Below are positions 34,209-46,451 of a DNA stretch of 64,000 nucleotides, one piece after another. The notes beneath the pieces were generated by a model that was not told where the DNA came from, did no database searches, and saw only the letters and a program-made list of their open reading frames with translations. Position 1 is the first letter of the stretch. Every line of letters starts with the position of its first letter. Source of the stretch: Rehmannia glutinosa (Eukaryota > Streptophyta > Magnoliopsida > Lamiales > Orobanchaceae). Where the stretch lies: contig JABTTQ020001742.1 in NCBI GenBank assembly GCA_016081115.2, positions 682,001-746,000 of the forward strand. Direction: 5' to 3'. The position numbers were made by a program, and so were the translations under genes.

Positions 34209-37200
34209 TTAACGTAAGTCGGCTAAAACCACCAAACTTAGCCAAATGGGTACAACAAAAGTTCCAAATTCAGCAGTTGAACCAGCAATGGCAAATGACG
34301 CCAAGGAATGTGCTACTCTATTATATTCTCTAGGGACATAAGAACACTTAATGGAAACACTAGGTTGAGACATAAGACTCCTAATATCAGCAATTACACA
34401 GCAAGTTTCATCCCCTAACTCCTCAGCAGATGCCTCAAAAATATTTGCTAAGGCCTGGCAATCAGTTTCCACACTAGAGACAACAATTCCCATTGAATCA
34501 GCAAACTTCAGGCCTTCTCTAAGGGCGACGGCCTCTGCTGTCAACACTCCAAAGCAACCCAGGATGCGCCTGCCTAAGCATGCCCGAACCACGCTATTAG
34601 AATCTCGGATAACCGCCCCAACGCCAATGTAATTCTGACCCGAAATGACAGCAGCATCGACATTCATCTTCAGATTCATACCAGCAGGGGCCCTCCATCT
34701 CAATAATCTATTTGCTCGGGGGCCCTGATTCCCTGAGATCGAAATCCTCCCGCATCTCTGGTAAGCTTCATAGGTGTTATCTGTGATATCCAAAATCTCC
34801 CCGGAGGTCTGCCATTTGTTATTAAATGTCCATTATTACGAGAGAACCATAACGCCCACAACACCATAACAAACACCTCCAACTCATTCACCTTCAACGC
34901 GAAGCAAATATTATGACAGAAATCAGCAAAGGATGCTCTCCTAAACTTGCGAACAATATCTCTGAACGAGCTTTTGTCCCAAACTGCCATAGCATCTTTA
35001 CAATCCCTGAGAGCATGCTCCACAGTTTCAGGCATTATACCACATCTACAACATTTAGGAGAACACTCCACCCCCCTTCGCAAGAGGGATTGAGAACACA
35101 GGATAATATTGTTAAAAGCACGCCATGAATATATTTTAATTTTACTCGGGATTCTGAGGTTCCACAGCTTACGCCACCACACATTTGAAGTATCAACAGT
35201 AGAGGGGTCACTACTCATATTAAGTTGCAATGCATTTCGGTATCCGGAGCGGACTGAATAGATCCCAGACTTCTCAAAGTGCCAAATAATAGCGTCCGCA
35301 TGTGCGTTGCGACCAAGTGGGATTTTCAAAATACAGTCTCTGTCATAATTCCCAAAACAATAATCGGATAATTCCACCATCTATCCAGGATCAAGTCTGA
35401 GACTTTCAGCGGTCCATTAACAGTCTGGCAAGAAATTGGTTTAAAGCTTGACGGCCTAGGGATCCAAGGGTCGCAATAAATTCGCACCGAGCTACCATCT
35501 CCTATGCGCCACCTAATTCCCCGGCATAGCAAGTCCCTTCCCCATAAGATACTCCTCCAGCTATAAGATGGGTTCTTCCCTGCCTCAGCCTCCAGAAATG
35601 AGGAATTGGAGTAATATTTAGCCTTCAAGACTTGGCTCCCCAATGACGATCCGTTACGAACTAGCCTCCACGCCTGTTTGGCTAAGAGGGCCTGATTAAA
35701 GAGTTCCATATCTTTGAATCCCATCCCACCAAGACCTTTAGGACGACGTAACAAATCCCATCTCATCCAATGAACACACCTCTTATCGTTACCACCCCCA
35801 CCAAAATTTGGCTACTGCGTTTTGAAGGCTCTTGCACAAAGAAATAGGAAACTTAAAAATACTCATAGCATAATTCGATGAAGCCTGTGCCACCGCTTTG
35901 ATTAAAATTTCCCTACCTCCCATAGAAAGGACTCCGCCTTCCACAATTGTAATTTTCGCAGAGCCCATTCTTGAATATCTTGGAAAGTGCATTTTTTGCT
36001 TCTTCCAATGAAAGCGGGCAGCCCCAGATATTTATCACATTCATGAATATTCCGATTTATTCCCAAAAAATTGTAAATATTAATTTGTACTCCCTCTGCC
36101 ACATTAGGGCTGAAAATAATAGAGGATTTCTCTAGACTAATCTGTTACCCCGATGCCTTCGAGTACACTTCCAGAATATGATGAATTATCGCGCAGTCCT
36201 CCAGCTAGGCCCGCCCAAAAATGATCGAGTCATCCGCAAATAATAAATGGCTGATCGATGGAGCATGTCTCAAGACTGAAATCCCCCGAATAAGATTATC
36301 CCTTTCAGATTTTTGGAGTAAAGCGGAAAAACCTTCAACGCATAAAAGAAATAGATAAGGCGACAATGGGCATCCTTGACGGAGGCCTCTCTTTGGTATA
36401 ATTTGCCCAGTTGCGCCTCCATTAAATCGGACAACAATTCTAGCAGTGGATATGCAATCAAATATAATATTCGTCCATCTCGGTCTGAAGCCCATTCTTA
36501 TCATCATCTCAATAAGAAACGACCACTCAACCCGATCATAGGCTTTGCTTAAATCGAGCTTCAAGCCTAAAAGTCCCTCTATTCCATTAGCTTTACTCCG
36601 AAGTGTGTGTAACGTCTTAAACGCAATTAGAATGTTGTCGGAAATCAGCCTGCCTGGGACAAAGGCGCTCTGCTCTTCAGAAACGATGACAGGGAGAATT
36701 GTTTTGAGTCTATTAGCCAGAACTTTAGCAACCACTTTATACACCACGTTGCAAAGACTAATAGGTCGAAATTCTATAATGTGACTTGGCTTCGCTACCT
36801 TTGGGATTAACACAATGGCCGTATCATTAAATTCACTGATAGAATCTCCGAATTCAAAACCCCCAGGACAGTTTCCACCAAATCCGCACCTACTACGTGC
36901 CAGTTCTTCTGAAAAAATATTGGGTGGAAGCCATCGGGACCCGGAGCCTTCAACGGACCCATGCTAAAGATAGCACTCCTGACCTCATCCTCTGTGAATG
37001 GAGCATCCAAATTATCCATCTCATCCAGTGGGATTCTTTTATCCACAACTTCCAGCACCTTTTCCATTTCATCCCAAGATGGGTTGGAGGACGAAAAAAT
37101 GTGCTGGAAATATGTTTGGATCTCCTTAGAGATCGAACCATCATCCTCCGCCCATTCACCATTGCTAAGCTTAAGCTTTGAGATCCAATTCTTCCTTCTG

Positions 37201-38310
37201 CGAGCCGTAGCCTTTCTATGGAAAAATTTTGTATTCTTATCCCCTCCACGAAGCCAATCCGCTCTCGAACATTGTTTCCAATAATGTTCCTCAATGGCCA
37301 AAGTGCGCTCCAGAGTACGCTCAACCTCATTAATTCGACCAAGATCCATGACGGAAGGGTGGGCCTTATTTAGTTTTACAAGTTCCTTCTGGAGTCCCTC
37401 AATGCGTTTTTTAATGTTTCCAAATTCAGTCCAACTCCACCCCTTTAGAGTCGCGCCGCAATAATTCAACTGGTCTTTTAAAGAAGACCCGCAAGACTTG
37501 CTTAGCCCCCAAAAATTCTGCAAATTCTCACGAAAAGAGTTGGATGTTAACCAAAGGGGCTCAAAGCGAAATAGTGGATTACGATTGTGCCGAGAAGGCC
37601 CCGAGGCTTGTACACCATTTGTATATAGAAGAATCGCCCTATGATCTGAGCCAAAAAAATCCCAGTTCTGAACTTTGTAATTCTTAAATCGCTCCATCCA
37701 ACAATACGTACCCAAAAACCTGTCTAACCTCTCCCACACATTATTCTCATTATTTAAACTTTTACGCCAAGTAAAGCACGGGCCTTCAAACCCCAAATCT
37801 AATAATCGACAGTCGTCTACCATTTCCCAAAACAACGACATTGATGGAATATAAAGATCTGCTCCACCCCACTTCTTCGTATGTGATAATATGTCGTTGA
37901 AATCACCACCTACGACCCAAGGAAGATTAAACTGGGATTATAACCACCGAAGAAGGGACCAGGAAAGATGCCTCAAGTTATGGTCAGGATTCCCATAAAA
38001 CCCTAGTAAATCTCCATGAAAATCCATCCCTAGAGATAACAGAATCCACAAAAGTATTACCCCATATCTTAATAGCAACATCCACATCGTGAGACCAAAG
38101 GATAGCCAATCCTCCACTCCTGCCAGAGCTATCAATCATCAACCCATTAGGAAAACCAATATTTTCTTTGACATATTTTGACTTAACACCACACAACTTC
38201 GTCTCCATAATGAAGACGATGTTTGGGGAAGTATTGCGAATAAGAAGTCGCAAATTATTTACCGCCCGTGCGCTCCCCAACCACGGGCGTTCCAACATAA
38301 TCCTCATTGT
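34209..38310 (-). pseudogene. LINE-B ORF2: endonuclease, reverse transcriptase, zf-RVT, RNase H
   Basis: The start region reads WNARG then, after a one-base shift near 38275, GSARAVNNLRLL. Endonuclease motifs: ETK, GGDFNDIL (about 37893), FTW, ERLDRF and GSDHRAIL (37841-36807). RT: the KAPGPDGF-type block at about 36940 belongs to that same segment; RPISLCNVVYK, KLDLSKAYDRVEW, RQGCPLSPYLF and HLLFADDSIIF (36813-36205) follow. After frame changes near 36200-35770 the connection domain continues. zf-RVT at 35380-34700 has CCRCG and HALRDC. The RNase H domain at 34793-34209 keeps MNVDAA, ALREGLKFA, VETDCQ and YVPREYNRVAHSLA, so its acidic and His residues are present. At least five frame breaks are seen. 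Confidence 0.9.
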
Positions 38311-38379
38311 GCTCGGTGGGGTTGCTCCGCAACCTCCGCCATTCTTGCAAATTCAGTGGGATTAAGGGAGACTCTGCGT

Positions 38380-39679
38380 TTTAGGGACGCATCCGTTGCG
38401 CCTCAGAAGAAACCAATTTTCTTTTCACTGGAGTAATCCTCCCGGACGAGACATTAACTTTCTTAACACAATGTTTATTACGAGCTTTGTATTTCCATTT
38501 GTTGTACGAACCAGACCCTCCTGGACTACCAGTTCCGGCTCCAAAAATGACCTTCGATGGGCTCATAGAGATGGAATGGTGAGCCCCAACACCTGTCATT
38601 TTGTCAACCCCCTGACCTTTGTCTTGTCTCGACGGGGACTCATGTACAACACCTTCCTTCTTCTTAAACGGCTGGGCCAAGGATAAGTCAAGGGAAGAGA
38701 CACGAACAGAGGACTCTCGCATGGTCTCAGATTTCTTCTTCTGAAAAGCTTCAGCTCCGGGACCGTTAACTTCGACAATTCCAGTTTGGGGATATCTGGT
38801 GAAGACGGGCTAGCAGAGAAATTAGAACCTTCCAACTCCTTTCGATCCCTGCTAGCATCTGATGACGAGTCGCCCACTGAAGATTCATACTTACTTGGGG
38901 GCTGCTCGTGTGGAAATCCAGAAAAAGTGGAGCGGGCACGCCCCCTCCCTCACCCCTAAGCCATTTTCCATACGGGAAATTGCCGGAGAGAATAATTTCC
39001 CTCGCATCACCATGCTTGCACTCCGAGAAGTTATGCCCAATAATTCCACAGACAAAGCAAAAGTCAGGGATTCTTTCATACTTGAAATCCACCCAAACCT
39101 TCTCGCTACCAGAACCGAATCTGATTGGGGCGCCTCTCTGTAGTGGTTTCGATATGTCAACCAAGACACGGACTCGCATGAACATGCCGAGACATCTACC
39201 ATTCGGGTCCGCGTCTACTTGCAGTGCAATCCCCAATCCGTCACCTATCACCATACCAATCTTATCAATCATTCCCACATCAGGGATATTATAAATCTGG
39301 ACCCATAACCGTGTGTGTGAAAAATCCCCCACATCTCGGATATTAAGCCCTTCAAACTCCTTTAACACAAGCAGAGATCTATTAAAAGTCCATGGCTCCA
39401 AATTGAGAATCTGCTCAATCTCTAACGGGTCATCGAAGATGAAAAAGTATGTATCAGAGCCAATTTCTGAAATTTTGAAACCTCCTTCCACCTTCCATAG
39501 TCTGGTGATAGTCTCCTTAAAGAGTTTTTTGCTGTAAGGCCTTCTGGATAGGAGTCTACCAACCAGTCCCTTTTGTAATAAACGTTTCCTTCCGCAATGA
39601 GAGAGTCACCAATCCCGATTTCCTCATCATCCTTCTCTGTTATCGAAAGTTTCCGCCATTTGCCGACCACATCATCCAT
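38380..39679 (-). pseudogene. LINE-B ORF1 (DUF4283-like with CCHC knuckle), frameshifted
   Basis: Likely start ATG 39679 (MDDVVGKWRKLSITEKDDEE). A frame change around 39530-39570 leads to 39491-38766, which holds the conserved block EIEQILNLEPWTFNRSLLVL, the segment WVQIYNIPDVGM and the knuckle CFVCGIIGHNFSEC (CX2CX4HX4C). YGKWLRG follows. Further frame changes near 38880 and 38720 spread the Ser/Lys-rich C-terminus over several frames. RNA-binding ORF1 role by family. Confidence 0.85.
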
Positions 39680-39770
39680 AGTGAGCGAAAGTAACAGAAA
39701 CCCTAGAACCACGCTCTTGGGCGGGATAGAGAGAAAACCACGCGAAGCGGGACCGAAATGATGTTGATTT

Positions 39771-40008
39771 GGGTGAATGAATTATATGTATTTTGGGTTG
39801 GATCGCTTCGACTCGAGCCTAGGTACTTCGGTTCAAAGGGGCCAGTAAAAGAGTGAACGTTAACCTATAAGACTCTCCGATGCTAAAGTCTTTCTTATTC
39901 TATCTCTCATGAATTGCAAAATCATGCATACTTTCATTCAATAGCCAAAGAATTGCTATGATTGACAAATCCTTTTTGTTTACCTTTTCCCTTTAGGCCA
40001 TAATTGGT
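39771..40008. other. Unique sequence between LINE-B and the foldback element
   Basis: No open frame. It contains CAAAGGGGCCAGTAAAAGAG and ACTCTCCGATGCTAAAGTC, which read like LTR-type sequence, but no boundaries can be set. Confidence 0.35.
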
Positions 40009-42855
40009 TTAAAGATTCCAATTAGTATAATTCATCATAATTATCTTGGGACAATAATATTTTATCTCTATTGTCACGTAAGAAAGTAATGAATTATGTC
40101 AATGGAGTTGACGATTAGAGTCGGAGGTTTTCCAAACAAATCAAAAGTCATTAATAATATGGTCAAAAACTTTTTAATATTGGGGTTTGAAATGTTTTGC
40201 GGACAAAATTTTTCTTTAAGGATCTAAAAAATGATAATGGCAGATGATGAAGCAAGTAAATAAACTAAATTATATTCTGCCATGTTTATAGTATTATTTT
40301 ATTTAAAAGATTAAATTGAAAAAAATTGTTAATTTTTGCGAGTGTGTATTAGAGTTATGATTTTCAATGATGTCACTTATTACTTTGCCGGAAAATTTGC
40401 AGTGAAGACTGAATAATGCATCCATTAATTTCAAAGGGAGATGTGAAGTAGCTAGGTTAATGACCATTGTTTAAGTAATGTACACACCGAAATGAATTGG
40501 TGTTAAATAATATACAATTGTGAAGGATACATTAGAACTTATTGAAGACAAAATTAATGATAATTTTGTGGAGTACAAGATATAAATCCTGAACTACAGA
40601 AAATGTAAAGGTTGGTATAAATTCTTTTTCCTTTACTTATTAGTTAATTATAATTATAATTATGTTTTTGCTAACATATGTTTAAAAATTATATCGAGAT
40701 GCTTATGAAATTGTTCTAAAAGTGAAAGAATGCATAATGTCCGTAAATTTAAGGATAACACTCTCTACGAGAAATAACAGTCATTGACAATTATATTTTT
40801 ATTGTTTCCATCTGAATAGACTTGTGGTTCATGGAAGTTTGAAAGAACCCCTTAGAGACTATAATCTAACCCACACGATCAATATATGATAAAAATGAAT
40901 AACGATAATTTCTTTACTCATTGTCAATGACTGTAATCGCTTTTAGAGACTTCAATGTTAGCCTTGGAATTTACCGTCATTCTGCATTCTTTCACTCTTA
41001 GAACAATTATATAAGCACCTTGTGATATAAATTTAAATGCATGTTATTAAGAAACAATTATAATTAACTAATAAATAAAGAAAAAAAATTATGTCAAACT
41101 CTTACATTTTGTGTAGTTCAGGATTTTATGTCTTGAACTCCACAAAAATTATCATCAATTTTGTCTCCAATAAGTTTCAATGTATCTTTCAAAACTATAT
41201 AATCTTTAAGACCGATTCTTTTCCGAAATTTAAAACAATGGATTAATTTTCGTATCATCTCCATTTGAAATTACATATATATGTATGATCCACTGCAAAT
41301 TTGCCTGCAAAGTAACTGATGCCATCATTGAAAATTATAACTCCAATCCACACCCATGCAAAATTAATAATTTTATTTTTAGTTTTAAAAATATAATGAT
41401 AGTAGAAACATAGAAGATTAAATTTAGTCTATTTACTTAATCATCTGTCATTATTATTTTCCGGATCTTTGAAGAAAAACTTTGTCCGCAAGATGTTTCT
41501 TCTACCCAACTCTTGAAGCATTTAACCGTAGTGTGAATGACTTTTGATTTATTTGCAAAAGTCCTACTCTAATCACCGGCTCCGTTGACATAATTGTAGC
41601 TTTCCTGCATCGACAATAAATATAATTGTGCCAAGATAACTACGATGAATTATACTAGAGCAAGTCTCTTGTGAGACAGTCTCACGGATCTAAATCCGTG
41701 AGACGGACCTCCTAAGGTTAGTTGCAATGGTGCATCCGTGAGACGGACCTCCTAAGGGTAGTTGCAATGGTGCAACACAAAAGGCAACTTGAAAATAACA
41801 TTTCATTGCCACATCAAAAACAAAAATATCAATATACTTATAAACCTATTCCCACAATCATAAACCCAAAAAACAACTTTATAAGGGTCCCACTGTCATT
41901 CTATCAATTCACATATCATTATTTATTTTTATTTATCTATTTTTTGTTTAATACTTTTATTTTTAATTTTCACTTACTAAAAAAATAAAATTACACTTTC
42001 TAAAATAATACTTTTTATTTATTAATAAAAAATATTAATTAACTTATTAATACATTTCCATTTAATATTTATTCTTATTTTGAAAATAATAATTTTGTGA
42101 AAATAATAACTATTAATTAACTTATTAATACATGTCCATTCAATTCGAAAATAATAATTTTATGAAAAGAATTATTTTCGAAAATAATAATTTACACAAT
42201 GAAAAACAAATTCAAAAAGTCCAATTTGTGAAAAGAGAGAAAAAATGCAACATTGATTGAATTGTGGAAACAACCATTTTGTGGGATCCTGTGCGCCACG
42301 CGCACGTACAAGGCACCGCCCAAGAATTTTCATGCGTGCATTACACCTTCTCCTTTTCCCAAATATTGGTTTCTTTATTAAGTTGATTCCCAACTTGGTA
42401 CTGTGCATTTCAAATTCAATCCCACAATGTGTAATAAATGATTGAGTTAGCTTATTATTTTTTGAGTTGGTGTATAAAGCTACCATTGCAACCACCTAAG
42501 GGCTCTGTCTTGAGAACATGAACCATAAAAATAAATTTAAAAATAATAATGAACCATGAAGAAACAAAAATAAACCCTAAAAACATGAACCATGAAGAAT
42601 AAACCCGAAAAACAAAAATAAACCCCAAAAATAAAAAATAAACCCTAAAAAAAACTAAAAATCCTAAAAACCCAAATCAATTAAAAATAAACCCAAGAAA
42701 CAAAATAAACCCAAAAAAAAAAACAAATAAACCCTAAGAAAAATAAAATCGAAAAAAATCTTTAAAACTTTGTGTAAGAAGGGCGTCTCACGGATCTAAA
42801 TCCGTGAGACCATCTCACGCAAGTTTTTGCCATTATACTAATTGGAATCTTTAAC
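40009..42855. mobile_element. Foldback element with arms of about 0.78 kb, interrupted by a MULE MITE
   Basis: The left arm (about 40009-40800) and right arm (about 40910-41657, plus 42841-42855 after the insertion) are imperfect reverse complements. Matching pairs include TTAAAGATTCCAATTAGTAT at both tips, TTATGTCAATGGAGTTGACG with its counterpart at 41570-41600, and CAGTCATTGACAAT near the centre. The loop is about 110 bp (40801-40909). Without the insertion the element is about 1.66 kb. No open frame codes for a transposase. Arms look roughly 75-80 per cent identical by eye. A transcript would fold into a long hairpin. Confidence 0.85.
41658..42831. mobile_element. MULE-type MITE with 9-bp target duplication, copy 1
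   Basis: Flanked by ATTATACTA at 41649-41657 and 42832-42840, inside the right arm of the foldback element. The termini (GAGCAAGTCTCTTGTGAGAC and, on the other strand, GGCAAAAACTTGCGTGAGAT) converge on GTCTCACGGATCTAAATCCG, so the ends themselves are palindromic. The 9-bp duplication suits Mutator-like transposition. Inside, CTAAGGGTAGTTGCAATGG (about 41753) and its inverted counterpart (about 42481-42499) mark a possible nested MITE, and 42530-42770 is an A-rich (AATAAACCC) array. No coding sequence. Confidence 0.85.
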
Positions 42856-43030
42856 CCATATGCTTCTACTTGTTGCAGTGAAGATGAAGAACTGCGAAAT
42901 TGTTTTGCAGTTTATAGTAAATAATATAAATTTACATTTACAGTAAATAAATTTAGCCACCCCACTAACCCAAACAACAGAAACATATACACAAAAATTG
43001 TTGCAATTGACCAAAGAACAAAAATACTTG
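42856..43030. other. Short unique segment 3' of the receptor kinase
   Basis: AT-rich, no features. It borders the MITE at 43031-43227, which lies just beyond the kinase stop codon. Confidence 0.5.
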
Positions 43031-43227
43031 GGGATAATTACAAAAACTACCCCTCAGTTTAGCCTAATTACAAAAAACTCCATTCCTCTTTCAAAATTGC
43101 AAATAACCCCTTGATGGTGCAATTTAGTAAGCTAAAAAACCAATATTAGGGGTATCTGTAATTTTAAAAGATAACTTGGTTGTTTTGTACTTAGGCTAAA
43201 CCTCCGGGTAGTTTTTGTAATTAACCC
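43031..43227. repeat. MITE, GGGATAATTACAAA family, copy 3
   Basis: GGGATAATTACAAAAACTACCC at the left and GGTAGTTTTTGTAATTAACCC at the right are inverted repeats. It is close to the 3' end of the receptor-kinase gene and may lie in its 3' UTR. It shares family ends with 1589-1823 and 2022-2298. Confidence 0.7.
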
Positions 43228-44193
43228 TGCCAAGTTTGTGAATTTGCATTTCCAGACAAACCATAATAACAATTGCTGCTATCTGGGGCCTGAGACTTGC
43301 TGCGAGGACATATAGGAGAAAGAATTATACGAGCTCTCAGAAGTAGTCGTCTGTTGTCTATACAAAACAAACTCGTTCTCTCCATTCTCCTCCTCATCCA
43401 CTCTCGACGTCTCAGTAAACCTCCTGCCATAAAACCTCAGAAAATTAAGCGACTCGATCCTCGGCTCGACCAACGGCATCCCACCTTCCAACATCCCAAC
43501 CACATTCGACATCGAAGGCCTCAAATTCGGTTCTTCTTGAACGCAACACAACGCCACGCGCACGAGCCTCTCCACCTCCTCAGTCCCCACTCTCCCCGCC
43601 AACCTCGGATCCACCAGCTCCAAATACCGTCTCTCTTCGTGCATTTCCAACGCAAACAGAGGGAAATAAACGAGCCGGTGAGCCGACTCTCCCGACGAAG
43701 GCGACGAAGACCTATCCGTTCCCGAGCTGTTATTATTATTATTATTGCTATGCGTTTGTTGTACGGTGGAATTCTTCTTCCCCCTTATGATTTCAAGTAG
43801 TACCATCCCGTAACTATACACGTCGGTCTTGTCCGAAATGGCCGAGCTAGTCAGCCACTCGGGCGCTAAGTACCCACGCGTTCCTCTCATGGTCGTGAAC
43901 AAACCGGATTGCTCGGGGCTTAGAAGCTTCGAAAGCCCAAAATCGGAGATTTTCACTTGGGAAGCGTCGTGCAGGAGAATATTTTCGGGCTTGATATCAC
44001 AATGTAGGATTTTGTGCTCACATCCCGTGTGCAGATACGCTAGCCCTCGTGCTGTCCCGAGTGCTATCTCGTATCTCTCCCTCCACTCCAAAACATGTTC
44101 GCCGCAAAAGAGCGTACGATCCAACGACCCTCGGTTCATGAACTCGTAGACTAAAAACTTCTGCCCTCTGAATGCACAGAAGCCTTTTAGTTT

Positions 44194-44241
44194 AACTAAA
44201 TTGACATGATTTTCCTCAAAAAAAAACTAAATTGACATGAT
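44194..44241 (+). mobile_element. Minute A-tailed insertion 2, in the kinase exon
   Basis: AACTAAATTGACATGAT (17 bp) at 44194-44210 and 44225-44241 flanks TTTCCTCAAAAAAA (44211-44224). A 17-bp target duplication with an A7-ended insert is the signature of L1-type target-primed retroposition with extreme 5' truncation. Total gain 31 bp. A splicing explanation fails: no 31-bp window begins GT and ends AG. Confidence 0.85.
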
Positions 44242-45916
44242 GAATCTTTCCAATAACCGCAATCTCGGTTAAGAACTCCTTTTTCCCACGAGATCCTAAA
44301 CAAGTGATTTTTTTAACTGCTACATCAGTTCCATCATGAAGAGTCCCTTTGTACACCGTCCCGAATCCACCGGACCCGATTTGAGTTCTAAAACTCTCAG
44401 TTGCCACTGCAAGTTCCTTATACTCAAACCTAACTGGCAAACCAGGAATCGAAACAAAATCAATATTGCCCTCTCCAGACGAAGAAGACGAATAGCCGCC
44501 ACGTCCCAACTTTGAATTCACATTTTTAGCCCACTTTCTCCTCATCCTCCTCCTCCTTCGCCTCCACATTATTACAGCTCCAACTAGGGCAATCACTATA
44601 ACCCCCGACGATGGCAGCAAAACCACTGCTGCAATCGGGAAATCGGATTTCTTGTCCAAAGAATGTCCATTTGGATTTCTTTCCAAAACGGTTTTAACAA
44701 ATCCCAAACGATTAGAGTTCGACTTAATCAGAAACGAACCCACATAGTCCCTGATCAAATAACACGACCCGGAATCCTGACCGTAGAAAATGCCCAAACA
44801 AGAACAGTTCCTAGAACAGAGACCCTCACAGACAGAAAGATTCACATTATTCATCACAGGATTCATAAAATCATTAGAGAAATAGTCCACATCCTTTCTC
44901 AGATTCAAATACTTGATTATCGTATCGTTGTTCGATGATAATGAGCCGTTACACGGACCTGGCAAAGCTAGAGAACGATCCATGGGGATACATTCGCCGT
45001 TATTCCTATTCTGATCATCAGGGTGAAACCCCGGTGCACACTGACACGAACCTCCATTACTGCAAACACCAAAGCTCCTGCATACATACGGAATTTGACA
45101 GTTATCGCCAGGGCTCCTAAACTCTTGCTCGCTCGATCCATCGATTTTATTGATCTTTATAGCACTAAACACCCCATTGGAATCCAGCTTCATCATCCAA
45201 AAAAAACTCGAAAAATCATCGTTCAGGATGATTTTAATCACAACACCTCCACCATTATCTCCCATCAAAAACACCCCTGTTGAATTTATCACCATGTACT
45301 CAACAACAGAGCTAATATCACTGAAAGCCTTTTTCTCCATTGAAAGCTTCCAATAGTTAATTCCATTCCACTGCAACATCGCATCGTTATCCCCAACAAC
45401 CAATTTATACCTGCCTTCAGATAAATCCTCATCGCTTGAAGAAGAAACCAGAGATCTCCCAACGCGTAGTTTTTGTCCCTCGACAATCACATCCGTCGGA
45501 AAATCGAAACTCTCCCACACGGTGTCGTTCGTGGAATCAAGCAGGACTAAATTTCCCGATTCGAGGAGCTGCAGGGAAGAAACAGAAGAAGAATGATTCC
45601 GAGGCGTTGACCAGATCGGTTGACCTGTATCATCGTAGAGAATGAGCCCACGGCTCGACAATCGAAGCTCGGAGGATTGTGAAATAGGGGTATTCCGATT
45701 GGCGGACCAGACAATCGTGTTGGAGATGACGTGAACCACGACGAAGTAGTAGGATCTCGATTCGGGCTTCGAGTTCGTTATTCGGGCCTGGAAGGTGTTG
45801 TTCTGAGAAGCCAAGAAGGCGCCGGAGTGGTCTACGAATCGGAGGTACGAAGCTGTGAAGTTGGGGTAAATGGAAGGGACTGAAATCGGGCCGGAAAGGG
45901 TGGGCCAGGGGAAAAA

Positions 45917-45944
45917 TAAGAAGAAGAAGAAGAAGAAGAAGAAA
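45917..45944. repeat. (AAG)n coding microsatellite
   Basis: On the plus strand about nine AAG/GAA triplets. On the minus strand they encode the Phe9 run in the signal peptide of the receptor kinase. Confidence 0.9.
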
Positions 45945-46089
45945 AAGGCGGTGGTGATGAGAGCTGATGCGGCGGATGAGCCCATACAGACGCGACGGCG
46001 GCGGTGGTGGATTGAGGATGGTGGTGGTGGTTTGGGGAATGGGATTTTGTTGAAGTTTGAATGGGAGATTTTTGGATATTGGGCATCAT

Positions 46090-46450
46090 TATTATTGTTA
46101 TTATTTAGTTGAAAATTGGTTGAATTGATGGGGTTTATAGTTTTAACTCTTTTTTTCGCTGGTCAAGGAAGAAAGGGGGTGATGGGGACTGAGAGCTATT
46201 TGGAGTTGACCAAGTTGGGGACGTCGTTTTCTTGGTGGCGTCGGCCAACGCCTTTGCCGGAAGAGCACCGCCAGTAATTAATTTTGGGGTAATTACAAAA
46301 ACTACCCCGATACTTTGGGTAATTACAAAAAAAATCTAGAGAAATTTTAAAATTACAATAAAGAATCCGTCATACATTTTTACTATAGCCAGCAATGGGC
46401 TGGGCTGGGCTGGGCCCCATCGGGCTTTTGAAGAAACTTGGGCTGGGTCA
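46090..46450 (-). promoter_or_regulatory. 5' flank of the receptor-kinase gene
   Basis: Presumed promoter. It contains a partial GGGGTAATTACAAAAACTACCCC MITE remnant at about 46287-46370 and a GGGCTGGGCTGGGC run at about 46390-46415. No convincing TATA box. Confidence 0.35.
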
Positions 46451-46451
46451 G

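Larger units (their letters stand above)
34184..39754 (-). mobile_element. L1-type LINE (LINE-B), apparently full length
   Basis: The target duplication GAAATGATGTTGATTT (16 bp) occurs at 34168-34183 and 39755-39770. The A tail appears as T8 at 34181-34188, partly merged with the duplication. About 5.57 kb, minus strand: ORF1 (about 39679-38380), then ORF2 with endonuclease, RT, zf-RVT and RNase H. It is better preserved than LINE-A: the RT active site FADD is intact and the RT core is open over 200 codons. Single-base frame changes still break both ORFs. It lies 176 bp beyond the right LTR of Copia-2. Confidence 0.95.
43279..45985 (-). pseudogene. G-type lectin S-receptor-like Ser/Thr kinase (At5g35370-like), broken by a 31-bp insertion
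   Basis: Single-exon plasma-membrane receptor kinase. Start ATG 45985. Order: signal peptide with nine consecutive Phe, B-lectin domain (SNTIVWSANRNTPI), S-locus/EGF-like Cys region, PAN-like CEGLCSRNCSCLGIFY, transmembrane helix (GVIVIALVGAVIMW) followed by an Arg-rich stop-transfer, then kinase. Kinase motifs: IGSGGFGTVYKG, VAVKK, HCDIKPEN (no Arg before the Asp, so non-RD type), DFG and APEW. The C-terminus ends SSQQVSGPR, like the At5g35370 tail I recall. Within the N-lobe, after KIHHVNLV, an insertion (44211-44224 plus a 17-bp duplication) shifts the frame to TGA at 44218-44216. Removing 31 bp leaves 2676 nt, exactly 892 codons. As read, the product is 589 residues without catalytic loop. 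The remaining sequence is otherwise open, so the break is recent. Confidence 0.93.

Noticed and set aside
42530..42770. Telomere-like AAACCCT repeats
   Set aside because: AATAAACCC(T)AAAAA words are irregular and lie inside the MITE at 41658-42831; true (CCCTAAA)n is absent.
44187..44240. A very short intron explaining the kinase frame break
   Set aside because: The 31-bp difference is a direct duplication plus A-tailed insert; no 31-bp window starts GT and ends AG, and plant introns are rarely under about 60 bp.
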